This document shows positions 1 through 5,635 of a stretch of DNA of 5,689 nt, in pieces (the first letter of the stretch is position 1; every line of letters starts with the position of its first letter). The DNA comes from an uncultured Bacillaceae bacterium (GTDB taxonomy: Bacteria; Bacillota; Bacilli; Bacillales; Amphibacillaceae): contig CALZEK010000102.1 in assembly GCA_945639745.1 (NCBI GenBank), positions 1 to 5,689 of the forward strand. The letters are read 5' to 3'. The translations under genes were made by a program, and so were the position numbers. Below the pieces are notes generated by a model, which was not told where the DNA came from, did no database searches, and saw only the letters and a program-made list of their open reading frames with translations.

Positions 1-2
1 GT

Positions 3-248
3 GAGAAGCGAAAATTACAAAGAGAAATCACTGATATAGAAGCGTCTTTAGAAGCACACGAAGAACAACTTGAAACAGTTGAATTAAAAATGACAGAACC
101 AGATGTGTTTCAAGACCACGAAAAGTTAATGACTTTAACAAATGAAGCCAATCAATTAAAAGAAACGATTAACAATTTCCTTGAAAAATGGGAAAAGGCA
201 CAAATTAAATATGAATCATATAAAAAAGAAACGATTGATTTAGATTAA
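3..248 (+). CDS. ABC-F family ATPase, C-terminal coiled-coil end (partial, YdiF-like)
   Basis: Only the last 81 codons are present; the 5' part lies outside the window. The reading frame runs open from position 3 to a TAA at 246-248. It starts EKRKLQREITDIEASLEAHE and contains the run MTEPDVFQDHEKL, followed by a strongly charged, leucine-spaced coiled coil ending in KKETIDLD. The motif (D/E)PxVxQDHEKL inside a Glu/Lys-rich coiled coil is typical of the C-terminal domain of YdiF/Uup-type ABC-F proteins. These are soluble ATPases with two ABC cassettes that act on the ribosome, not membrane transporters. Neither ATPase cassette is visible here, so the assignment rests on the tail and on the location: in Bacillus a ydiF-type gene converges on gcp/tsaD (from memory). 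Here it converges on rodA instead. Its last codons form one arm of the shared terminator. Family assignment is fairly sure; the subfamily is less so. Confidence 0.8.
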   Translation, partial: EKRKLQREITDIEASLEAHEEQLETVELKMTEPDVFQDHEKLMTLTNEANQLKETINNFLEKWEKAQIKYESYKKETIDLD

Positions 249-263
249 ATCAATCGTTTCTTT
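225..263. terminator. Shared bidirectional intrinsic terminator between convergent ABC-F gene and rodA
   Basis: A perfect 18-bp inverted repeat: AAAGAAACGATTGATTTA at 225-242, loop GAT at 243-245, complementary arm at 246-263. On the minus strand (rodA) the hairpin begins 3 nt after the rodA stop and continues into a T-rich run (TTTCTTTTTTATATG), as in an intrinsic terminator. On the plus strand the stem's own 3' arm ends TTTCTTT, followed by GTCTTAT, a weaker T-tract. The left arm lies inside the ABC-F coding region, and the loop sits just before its TAA. The symmetric position between two converging genes supports use in both directions. Confidence 0.85.
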
Positions 264-266
264 GTC

Positions 267-1439
267 TTATCTAAATAATGATTCTTTTGATTTTGAATGT
301 TCCACAGCTATTAAATAGACAATCGCAAAACCTACCATTGTTGATAAAACAGTTGTTCCACCATAACTTATAAACAATAAGGGAATCCCTGTTACTGGCA
401 TAATACCTATTGTCATGCCAATATTTTGAAAGGTATGAATTAAGATTAAACTCATATACCCAAAGATGAAGTAAGCGGCAAATTGATCTCGTTCTATTAC
501 TTGCATCCCTAATGTTAATAACTTATAGAGAAGTAAAAAGAATAAGAATACAACGCCTGCTGCTCCAATAAATCCAAAGCTTTCACCTATAATAGAAAAG
601 ATGAAGTCCGTGTGTGCTTCTGGCAATTGAACTTGTGGATTACTCATTCCTTTACCCGTAAGTTGACCTGATCCAACTGCAAGCATTGATAAATCAATTT
701 GATAGGTGTCATTACTATCTTGGACTTCTGGTGAGAACCACGTTAAAATACGTTCAATTTGATAAGGTTTAATACCAATCGTTTTCTCAGCAAGCTCAGG
801 TAAATTGACAACAAGTAATAAACTTATCCCCAGAGCTGCGATACTCCCAATTGCTACGACGGATAATATTTTCCAATCAATACCTGAAAGCAGAATTAAC
901 ACCCCTGCAATAAAAATAAAGACAATTGATGTCCCTAAATCAGGTTGTTGAAAGATAAATATAATTGGAATGACTGTGTATAATATTATTTTTCCTATTA
1001 AAATAAAATCAGATTTAGTCGTTGGTGTTTCAAATTTTTGTTTATGCTTATTAATTGTTGATGCTAAAAATATAATCAGCGCTAGTTTCATTAATTCTGC
1101 AGGCTGCAAAGTAAATCCTGGCAAACCTGTAAAAGCACGTTTAGCATTGTTTCTTGATTCAGCAAGACTTTCTGGACTTATTTCTAAAAGAATTAATAAT
1201 ATAACACCAGCAATATATAAATAAAGACTTACTTTCTCTAATTGAATTGATTCAATAAATTGAAAACCAATTAATACAGCAATACCTAAACCAAAAAAGA
1301 TTACTTGTTTTAAAACAAAGTTTTCACCGTATTGACCTAACTGTTGCGCGTTAAATATAGCTAGTAAACTCACTGTCATCAATAATAACAAGACGACAAT
1401 TAAATCAAGTTGAATATAGTGTGACTGTTTTTTATTCAA
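267..1439 (-). CDS. rodA: RodA-type SEDS peptidoglycan glycosyltransferase
   Basis: This is a 390-residue polytopic membrane protein of the FtsW/RodA/SpoVE (SEDS) family. These proteins polymerise lipid II into glycan strands together with a class B PBP; RodA members serve cell elongation. Visible signs are about ten hydrophobic segments, TLQPAELMK (110-118), QQPDLGTS (164-171), the PEAHTDFIFSIIGE segment (273-286) with Asp278 as the likely catalytic acid, HTFQNIGM (335-342), and the signature MPVTGIPLLFISYGG (347-361). The N-terminal LGQYGENF and the spacing of these motifs resemble Bacillus subtilis RodA more than FtsW. Start: ATG at 1439-1437 with Shine-Dalgarno GGTGAG at 1449-1444, and no in-frame upstream alternative. 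It has its own extended -10 promoter and ends at the shared hairpin, so it is probably a single-gene transcript, though read-through from tsaD cannot be excluded. The family is certain; the RodA rather than FtsW label is likely. Confidence 0.93.
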   Translation of the reverse strand: MNKKQSHYIQLDLIVVLLLLMTVSLLAIFNAQQLGQYGENFVLKQVIFFGLGIAVLIGFQFIESIQLEKVSLYLYIAGVILLILLEISPESLAESRNNAKRAFTGLPGFTLQPAELMKLALIIFLASTINKHKQKFETPTTKSDFILIGKIILYTVIPIIFIFQQPDLGTSIVFIFIAGVLILLSGIDWKILSVVAIGSIAALGISLLLVVNLPELAEKTIGIKPYQIERILTWFSPEVQDSNDTYQIDLSMLAVGSGQLTGKGMSNPQVQLPEAHTDFIFSIIGESFGFIGAAGVVFLFFLLLYKLLTLGMQVIERDQFAAYFIFGYMSLILIHTFQNIGMTIGIMPVTGIPLLFISYGGTTVLSTMVGFAIVYLIAVEHSKSKESLFR

Positions 1440-1469
1440 TTAACTCACCATTCTTCTTTTACATCATAC

Positions 1470-1482
1470 ATGCTTTAAGCAT
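1470..1482. repeat. Short palindrome at predicted rodA transcription start
   Basis: ATGCTTTAAGCAT is a perfect 6-bp inverted repeat around a single central T. It lies 3-15 nt downstream of the rodA -10 hexamer, where the transcript should begin. It could be an operator half-site pair or a short 5'-end hairpin, but palindromes this short also occur by chance in AT-rich DNA. Confidence 0.35.
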
Positions 1483-1484
1483 TT

Positions 1485-1493
1485 ATTATATCA
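1485..1493 (-). promoter_or_regulatory. Extended -10 promoter of rodA
   Basis: Read on the minus strand this is TGATATAAT: a consensus TATAAT (1490-1485) preceded by the TGn extended element (1493-1491). The -35 region is poor (TTAAAT/ATTAAA at 16-17 bp spacing), which is tolerated when the extended -10 is complete. Transcription should start near 1478, giving a leader of about 40 nt before the rodA ATG at 1439. Sigma-A type is inferred. Confidence 0.65.
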
Positions 1494-1530
1494 TATTAAT
1501 TGCTTAATTTAATCTAAAAAAACAAATTAG

Positions 1531-1691
1531 TTATCAACATCCATTCAACTTGTCAAACATTGATTAACCACACTTATCCACATTACTAACATGCTTATTA
1601 ACACTTACACACATTTTCATACACAATTTTTATGTTGATTTATCACCTTTTTAAAATGTTACACACATACATGTTAGTAACTTGTGGATTA
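1531..1691. promoter_or_regulatory. Candidate DnaA-box cluster in the tsaD-rodA spacer
   Basis: The 161-bp stretch contains one exact DnaA box, TTATCCACA (1574-1582). One-mismatch boxes are TTATCAACA (1531-1539), TTAACCACA (1564-1572) and, on the minus strand, TAATCCACA (1691-1683), which overlaps the tsaD stop. Against the looser TTATNCACA, single mismatches occur at 1605-1613 and 1659-1667 (both TTACACACA) and at 1617-1625 (TCATACACA). TTATTAACA (1595-1603) is weaker. Nearly all boxes share one orientation. Such clusters bind and titrate DnaA in Bacillus and can regulate neighbouring genes; from memory, one of the clusters outside oriC in B. subtilis lies near gcp (tsaD). Binding here is inferred from sequence only. 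It could affect rodA, whose promoter lies about 40 bp beyond the cluster. Confidence 0.6.
1574..1691. repeat. Long inverted repeat tipped by DnaA boxes
   Basis: TTACTAACATG (1583-1593) is repeated exactly in inverted form as CATGTTAGTAA (1670-1680). The symmetry continues outward after a 2-nt bulge (CT, 1681-1682): TTATCCACA (1574-1582) faces TGTGGATTA (1683-1691) with one mismatch. That gives about 19 matched pairs around a 76-nt centre. The centre carries a direct repeat, TTACACACAT, at 1605-1614 and 1659-1668. In tsaD mRNA the stem would begin exactly at the stop codon. There is no T-tract after the stem on the minus strand, so it is not a standard intrinsic terminator. Confidence 0.75.
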
Positions 1692-2699
1692 CTTTAAAAT
1701 TAAACCTGGATTAGCATTTAAATCCCAATCAGCAAATACTTCTTTTTCATATAAAACACTGGCAGCCGCGCCAATCATTGCAGCGTTGTCTGTACATAAG
1801 TATAAGGGGGGTATCATTAATGGGATTTGACTGTCCTTAAAGCGCTCTTCTAAAGCAGTTCGTAGTCCACTATTCGCTGCTACTCCACCTGCTACGATGA
1901 CTTGTTTCACATCATATTCGATTGCTGCTTTATATGTTTTTTCTGTTAAAACATCAACAACACTTGCTTGAAAGCTTGTTGCAATATCTGCTTCGTTAAT
2001 TGATTCATTTTTTTGTTTTTTGTTGTGAATATAATTAATAACCGCAGATTTTAGACCACTGAAACTAAAATTATAACTGTCTTTTTCTAACCAAGCACGA
2101 GGAAATTCTATTGTTTCAGATCCTTCCTTAGCTAATTTATCTATCCGTGGGCCACCTGGATAGGGTAAATCCAAAACACGCGCTACTTTATCAAATGCTT
2201 CTCCTGCTGCGTCATCAAGCGTTTCTCCAATAACTTCATATTTACCATGCTCTTTCATTACTATTAATTCTGTATGACCACCTGAAACAATTAATGCGAG
2301 TAAAGGAAATTTAAATTCATTTTCCAATTGATTTGCATAAATGTGACCTGCTATATGATGCACGGGAATAAGTGGCTTTCCTTTTGCAAATGCAATGGCT
2401 TTTGCTGCATTAACACCAATAATTAAAGCACCTACTAAACCTGGGCCTTCTGTAACAGCAATGGCATCTATCTCATCCCATGTCATTTCTGCTTCAGTTA
2501 TCGCTTGATCGAGAACGAATGTAATTTGTTCTACATGGTGACGCGAGGCAATTTCTGGTACAACACCGCCAAAACGCTTATGACTTTCTATTTGTGATGC
2601 TACGATATTTGTAATAATTTCACGACCATTTTTTATAATTGCTGCTGCTGTTTCATCACAACTTGTTTCTATTGCTAAAATATAATAATCTTTATTCAT
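1689..2699 (-). CDS. tsaD: tRNA threonylcarbamoyladenosine (t6A) transferase subunit TsaD
   Basis: TsaD (YgjD/Gcp/Kae1 family) transfers the threonylcarbamoyl group from TC-AMP to A37 of ANN-decoding tRNAs in the cytoplasm, working with TsaB and TsaE. Motifs, numbered from the ATG at 2699 (336 aa): [10 protein letters not shown] (11-20), metal-binding HIAGH (115-119), SGGHTEL (139-145), [13 protein letters not shown] (162-174), PGGPRID (181-187), SFSGLKSA (212-219), [12 protein letters not shown] (269-280) and CTDNAAMIG (302-310), with Asp304 as the likely metal ligand. All key residues are present and the length is usual. The start is the ATG, not the GTG five codons upstream: GGGTGAG at 2712-2706 is an ideal Shine-Dalgarno 6 nt before it, and the ATG overlaps the rimI stop as ATGA, so translation is probably coupled. 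It is the last gene of the five-gene operon. The tail (NANPGLILK) is Bacillaceae-like. Confidence 0.97.
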   Translation of the reverse strand: MNKDYYILAIETSCDETAAAIIKNGREIITNIVASQIESHKRFGGVVPEIASRHHVEQITFVLDQAITEAEMTWDEIDAIAVTEGPGLVGALIIGVNAAKAIAFAKGKPLIPVHHIAGHIYANQLENEFKFPLLALIVSGGHTELIVMKEHGKYEVIGETLDDAAGEAFDKVARVLDLPYPGGPRIDKLAKEGSETIEFPRAWLEKDSYNFSFSGLKSAVINYIHNKKQKNESINEADIATSFQASVVDVLTEKTYKAAIEYDVKQVIVAGGVAANSGLRTALEERFKDSQIPLMIPPLYLCTDNAAMIGAAASVLYEKEVFADWDLNANPGLILK

Positions 2700-3148
2700 A
2701 TTAAACTCACCCACATCACTAATGCATCTTCATTATCATCAGTGTAATATTTTTTTCTAATCCCGCCTGGAACAAGTCCAAATTTACGGTACATATTTTG
2801 TGCAACACTATTAGATACTCTCACTTCTAAAGATAAGCGTTCAGCACCTAATTTATGAGCATATTGCATAGCGTAGCCAAAGAGCTTTTCACCGATTTTA
2901 TAGCCACGATATTGTTTTAAGATAGCTATATTGGTAATTTGAGCATCTTCATGAACAATCCAAATTCCTACATAACCAATAATGGAGTCATTCGTTTCAA
3001 CAACAAAGTAATGACCATAATTGTTTTCTTTTATTTCATATGTAAAAATGTCTTCAGTCCATGGTGAAGAAAAAGTGTGTTGATCAATTTCCATAACTTG
3101 AGCAATATCTTTTTCGACCATTTTACGTATTTGCATTTCAATCTTCAT
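2696..3148 (-). CDS. rimI: Ribosomal protein S18-alanine N-acetyltransferase RimI (GNAT)
   Basis: This is a 150-residue GNAT-fold enzyme predicted to acetylate the N-terminal alanine of ribosomal protein S18 with acetyl-CoA. The N-terminal [16 protein letters not shown] and [11 protein letters not shown] (25-35) are typical of RimI. The acetyl-CoA loop is [11 protein letters not shown] (79-89). The C-terminal [19 protein letters not shown] (107-125) contains Glu108 and Tyr120, which line up with the catalytic Glu and Tyr of RimI, and is followed by [16 protein letters not shown]. In the Q/RxxGxG/A loop the first conserved Gly is Lys84, a change also seen in other GNATs. The start is ATG at 3148, 1 nt after the tsaB stop. 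AGGAAG lies 11 nt upstream, a rather long spacing, and a start at Met5 is possible. The stop overlaps tsaD as ATGA. The substrate is inferred from similarity and from neighbours tsaB/tsaD. Confidence 0.92.
   Translation of the reverse strand: MKIEMQIRKMVEKDIAQVMEIDQHTFSSPWTEDIFTYEIKENNYGHYFVVETNDSIIGYVGIWIVHEDAQITNIAILKQYRGYKIGEKLFGYAMQYAHKLGAERLSLEVRVSNSVAQNMYRKFGLVPGGIRKKYYTDDNEDALVMWVSLI
2706..2712 (-). promoter_or_regulatory. Shine-Dalgarno that decides the tsaD start
   Basis: GGGTGAG on the minus strand, 6 nt before the ATG at 2699-2697. It lies inside the 5-codon extension that a GTG start at 2714 would create. That GTG is part of the site itself and has no separate ribosome-binding site at the right distance. 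Confidence 0.8.
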
Positions 3149-3149
3149 T

Positions 3150-3854
3150 TTATTTTTCGCTTCCTTTTTCCTTTGCTTTTAACCAATTTACTTCTGCTTC
3201 AGCCATACGCAAATATTCTGGCGTTAGCTGATGAATATTATCTGCGGTCTTATCTTGGGCAATTAACGCTAAATTAACTGGGTTAGCTATATGATAAGTT
3301 GCTTCTGGTATTGTTGCGAGTAATTTAACATCATCTGTTATTAACGATTTAAATTTGTTTATATCAGGACTTAATAAAACAACTTCTTCATTCATTGATA
3401 TAAGTTCAGCTTCTAACGCTTTAAAACTCAGATTAGCGTCTGGTTTTATTGATGTGATTACACCTTTATTAAAGCGATAAATTCCTGCAAAAACATTATT
3501 TCGTCTAGCATCAAAAAATGAACATACTAAGCCATCTTTTAATTGTGCTTGGTAAGCAAGTGATTCTAAACTTGATACAGCTATAATTGGTATATTTAAA
3601 GACCAGGCAAGGGATTTAGCAACTGTCACACCTATCCTAATCCCAGTATATGATCCCGGACCTTCAGCAACAACTATCTTTCCTAGTTCGTTTGGTTTTA
3701 TCTTTACATCCTTCATTAATTCTACAATTGCTGGCATCAATCGTGATGAATGATCTTGATTAACACGAGTAATTTTTTGAGCGATTAATTCTGACTCTTC
3801 TAAAATAGCAATCCCTAAAATATTTGTCGATGTATCAATTGTTAAAGTTATCAT
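3150..3854 (-). CDS. tsaB: t6A biosynthesis dimerisation partner TsaB
   Basis: TsaB (YeaZ) is an ASKHA-fold paralogue of TsaD. It lacks the full active site and forms a heterodimer with TsaD that recruits TsaE for tRNA t6A formation. Visible features are the opening strand ITLTIDTSTN (2-11), QDHSSRLMP (33-41), EGPGSYTGIRIGVTVAKSLA (64-83), which is the family signature, DARRNNVFAG (115-124), and the C-terminal PEYLRMAEAEVNW (212-224). The TsaD-type HIAGH metal motif is absent, as expected. The length of 234 residues is normal. ATG at 3854-3852 overlaps the tsaE stop as ATGA, with Shine-Dalgarno AAGGGGA about 6 nt upstream, inside the end of tsaE. The gene ends 1 nt before rimI. Older names such as 'M22 peptidase homologue' do not describe its function. 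Confidence 0.95.
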   Translation of the reverse strand: MITLTIDTSTNILGIAILEESELIAQKITRVNQDHSSRLMPAIVELMKDVKIKPNELGKIVVAEGPGSYTGIRIGVTVAKSLAWSLNIPIIAVSSLESLAYQAQLKDGLVCSFFDARRNNVFAGIYRFNKGVITSIKPDANLSFKALEAELISMNEEVVLLSPDINKFKSLITDDVKLLATIPEATYHIANPVNLALIAQDKTADNIHQLTPEYLRMAEAEVNWLKAKEKGSEK

Positions 3855-4324
3855 TTCTTTTCCCCTTTAAAATCTTCAAATAGCGCTATTATTATTTTTT
3901 CTATTTGAGTATCTTCCGTTTCAAAAATGAGTTCACGTTTGGCTTCAGATATATAATTAATAGTGATTGCTAATTTATTATCTGGTAGCAGATCCTCAAT
4001 AAATTGAGCCCACTCAATCACAGTAATTCCATCCGACATTAAATATTCATCAATTCCTAAGTCCTCTTCAGAAAACTCTAATCGATATGCATCAATATGA
4101 TAAAGTGGCAGGCGCCCAAGGTACTCTTTAATAATTGTAAAAGTCGGACTCGTAATAACTCTTTTCACACCTAAACCTTTTCCTAAACCTTTTGTAAAGG
4201 TTGTTTTTCCTGCTCCTAAATCTCCTTCAAGAGTAATCACAAATGAATGAGCTATATTTTTACCTAAACTTTCTGCTAAAACAAGCGTTTCTTCTTCTGA
4301 TTCTGTTATAAAAATTTTTTTCAT
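3851..4324 (-). CDS. tsaE: t6A biosynthesis ATPase TsaE
   Basis: This is a 157-residue P-loop ATPase that regulates turnover of the TsaB-TsaD complex in tRNA t6A synthesis. Motifs: Walker A GDLGAGKTT (34-42), TSPTFTIIKEY (58-68), HIDAYRL (76-82) and VIEWAQ (102-107), all family signatures in the right order. Start: ATG at 4324 with Shine-Dalgarno TAGGTGA at 4335-4329, 4-5 nt upstream. The first three bases of that Shine-Dalgarno are the thiL stop codon, so the two genes are probably translationally linked. The 3' end overlaps tsaB by the ATGA arrangement. The C-terminal tail (IIALFEDFKGEKK) is not conserved in the family as far as I know. Confidence 0.96.
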   Translation of the reverse strand: MKKIFITESEEETLVLAESLGKNIAHSFVITLEGDLGAGKTTFTKGLGKGLGVKRVITSPTFTIIKEYLGRLPLYHIDAYRLEFSEEDLGIDEYLMSDGITVIEWAQFIEDLLPDNKLAITINYISEAKRELIFETEDTQIEKIIIALFEDFKGEKK

Positions 4325-4328
4325 ATTT

Positions 4329-4335
4329 TCACCTA
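4329..4335 (-). promoter_or_regulatory. tsaE Shine-Dalgarno containing the thiL stop codon
   Basis: On the minus strand TAGGTGA: TAG (4335-4333) stops thiL, while AGGTG (4334-4330) lies 5 nt before the tsaE ATG. Ribosomes finishing thiL therefore arrive at the tsaE initiation site. Confidence 0.7.
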
Positions 4336-5292
4336 CTTTAAATGAATATAGCCATTTGGTTTTAATATCTTATTTATCGAGTTTAAATATACTTGGTCAT
4401 TTTTGGATTCTATCACTCGACCAATTTCTGTAACATCGACATTAAAAGGCTTTATTATTTCTTTAATTTTAAGCCAATTCTCCTTACTTGTTGTACCAAC
4501 GAGTTCGAAATCTTCTCCACCCGTGTATTTAAATGTGTTAATTTGCTCTTCAGTTAGTTTTTTTAATTCTTTTTTTATAGGAACAAGCTCATCTTCTATC
4601 ATTATACTCACTTTAGATGCTTTAGCAATTTCATTTAATTCACTACTTATTCCATCACTTATATCATTTAAACAAACACGATCAATTGGTTTTATTGCAT
4701 TTGAAAAGAGAACATTTGGAGACGGTTTTTGATGACGTTGAATAAAGTAATTTTTATTTTCTATTTCTAAGTCATTAAGTAATATTTCTAAACCTACTGC
4801 AGCATCACCTAAAGAACCTGTTACAAAAACAATATCGTTTACTTTTGCATTTGAACGATATCTTATTTTTTCTTTAGCTACATAACCTATCACAGTAATT
4901 GATAAGACAAATTCTGTTCCTGAAACAGTATCTCCGCCAATTAAATCCATATTATATTGTTTTGCTAAATCATCTAATCCCGCAAATACATTTAACACTT
5001 CATATTCCTTCCAATTACAAGGTATGACAACAGATACTAAATAAAACTTAGGCTTAGCTCCCATTGCAGCTATATCGCTTATATTTGCAGCTAAACAACG
5101 ATAACCTATATTTTTGGCAGACATCGTTTTATTTTTAATAAAATGAACATTTTCAACAAATGTATCGACTGCTGTGACAATAGATTGATTGTTTTGATTA
5201 AATACAGCTGCATCATCGCCTATCCCCTTAACTAATGTTGATTCACGATAATATTTCTGTTTTATATTTTCAATTAGATTAAATTCATCCAT
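4333..5292 (-). CDS. thiL: Thiamine-monophosphate kinase ThiL
   Basis: ThiL phosphorylates thiamine monophosphate with ATP to thiamine pyrophosphate, the last step of cofactor synthesis, in the cytosol. It belongs to the PurM/SelD/HypE ATP-binding fold. Family motifs appear in order: GIGDDAAV (23-30), DTFVENVHF (43-51), NISDIAAMGAKP (70-81), GGDT (119-122), GSLGDAA (159-165), RHQKPSP (186-192), DISDGIS (210-216) and GGEDFEL (258-264). The Asp residues of GDD, DISD and GGDT are the usual Mg-nucleotide ligands, and all are intact. The length of 319 residues is normal. The ATG at 5292 has only a weak Shine-Dalgarno (AGAAAG, about 10 nt upstream); an upstream ATG hits a stop within two codons. 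It is the first gene of the operon and sits about 130 nt from the end of the rRNA/tRNA operon. No THI-box (TPP riboswitch) is visible in the leader. Confidence 0.96.
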   Translation of the reverse strand: MDEFNLIENIKQKYYRESTLVKGIGDDAAVFNQNNQSIVTAVDTFVENVHFIKNKTMSAKNIGYRCLAANISDIAAMGAKPKFYLVSVVIPCNWKEYEVLNVFAGLDDLAKQYNMDLIGGDTVSGTEFVLSITVIGYVAKEKIRYRSNAKVNDIVFVTGSLGDAAVGLEILLNDLEIENKNYFIQRHQKPSPNVLFSNAIKPIDRVCLNDISDGISSELNEIAKASKVSIMIEDELVPIKKELKKLTEEQINTFKYTGGEDFELVGTTSKENWLKIKEIIKPFNVDVTEIGRVIESKNDQVYLNSINKILKPNGYIHLK

Positions 5293-5348
5293 TTATATCA
5301 TACTTTCTGAGTTTTTATCTTCTTCTATAGTTTCGCATTAAATAGTTT

Positions 5349-5377
5349 ATTATTCAATATCATTTTATTTTTGTTTA
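5349..5377 (-). promoter_or_regulatory. Possible promoter of the thiL-tsaD operon
   Basis: On the minus strand, TAAACA (5377-5372, 4/6 match to TTGACA) and AATAAT (5354-5349, 5/6 match to TATAAT) are separated by 17 bp. It lies just after the rRNA-operon terminator, where a promoter is needed, and predicts a leader of about 50 nt. The surrounding DNA is so AT-rich that such matches are easy to find, so the call is tentative. Confidence 0.4.
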
Positions 5378-5385
5378 TAAAACAC

Positions 5386-5413
5386 AAAAAAAACATGATA
5401 CTATATCATGTTT
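5386..5413 (-). terminator. Intrinsic terminator of the rRNA-tRNA operon
   Basis: Read on the minus strand: a perfect 10-bp stem AAACATGATA / TATCATGTTT (5413-5404 with 5400-5391) around a 3-nt loop, running directly into eight T residues (5393-5386). It lies 8 nt after the CCA end of tRNA-Asp, so it closes the rRNA operon before thiL. Confidence 0.9.
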
Positions 5414-5421
5414 ACAAATAA

Positions 5422-5498
5422 TGGCGATCCGGACGGGACTCGAACCCGCGACCTCCAGCGTGACAGGCTGGCATTCTAACCAACTGAACTACCGGACC
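5422..5498 (-). tRNA. tRNA-Asp (GTC)
   Basis: This is a 77-nt cloverleaf with encoded CCA. The acceptor GGTCCGG pairs with CCGGATC (one G-T wobble), followed by discriminator G and CCA. The anticodon stem CCAGC/GCTGG closes the loop CTGTCAC with anticodon GTC. The T arm GCGGG-TTCGAGT-CCCGT is present (with a G-T pair). It is the last gene of the rRNA operon. Confidence 0.97.
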
Positions 5499-5517
5499 TT
5501 ATTCATTTTTTAAAAAT

Positions 5518-5594
<77 letters not shown>

Positions 5595-5600
5595 ATATGG

Positions 5601-5628
5601 TTTAATAAGTTCATTTAAACTTATTAAA
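5601..5628 (-). repeat. AT-rich hairpin between 5S rRNA and tRNA-fMet
   Basis: A perfect 11-bp inverted repeat (TTTAATAAGTT at 5601-5611, complement at 5618-5628) with a 6-nt loop. No T-tract follows on the minus strand, so it should not terminate transcription. A role as a spacer or RNA-processing site between 5S and tRNA-fMet is inferred. Confidence 0.6.
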
Positions 5629-5635
5629 TAATACT

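Noticed and set aside
632..644. 13-bp direct repeat CTTGTGGATTACT, also at 1681-1693
   Set aside because: One copy lies in rodA coding sequence. A single 13-mer match is not surprising in a biased 5.7-kb sequence, and nothing else is shared around it.
970..1224. Plus-strand 84-codon open frame
   Set aside because: It lies wholly antisense inside rodA, has no family signature and no good Shine-Dalgarno; a shadow of the real gene.
1500..1545. Intrinsic terminator for tsaD before the T-run complementary to 1516-1522
   Set aside because: The minus strand has seven T residues there, but no convincing stem directly before them; only a weak 6-bp pairing spans the run.
1465..1691. A replication origin in the tsaD-rodA spacer
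   Set aside because: DnaA boxes and AT-rich DNA are present, but dnaA, dnaN or a plasmid replication gene is not, and the neighbours are not those of a Bacillales oriC. A DnaA-titrating or regulatory cluster fits better.
3077..3277. Plus-strand 66-codon open frame
   Set aside because: Antisense across the rimI/tsaB junction, low-complexity Leu/Phe-rich product; a shadow.
4403..4732. Plus-strand 109-codon open frame
   Set aside because: Antisense to thiL, Ser/Ile/Phe-rich product with no recognisable domain; a shadow.
5293..5385. TPP riboswitch upstream of thiL
   Set aside because: CTGAG at 5307-5311 is on the wrong strand, the predicted leader is only about 50 nt and the paired arms of a THI-box are not visible.
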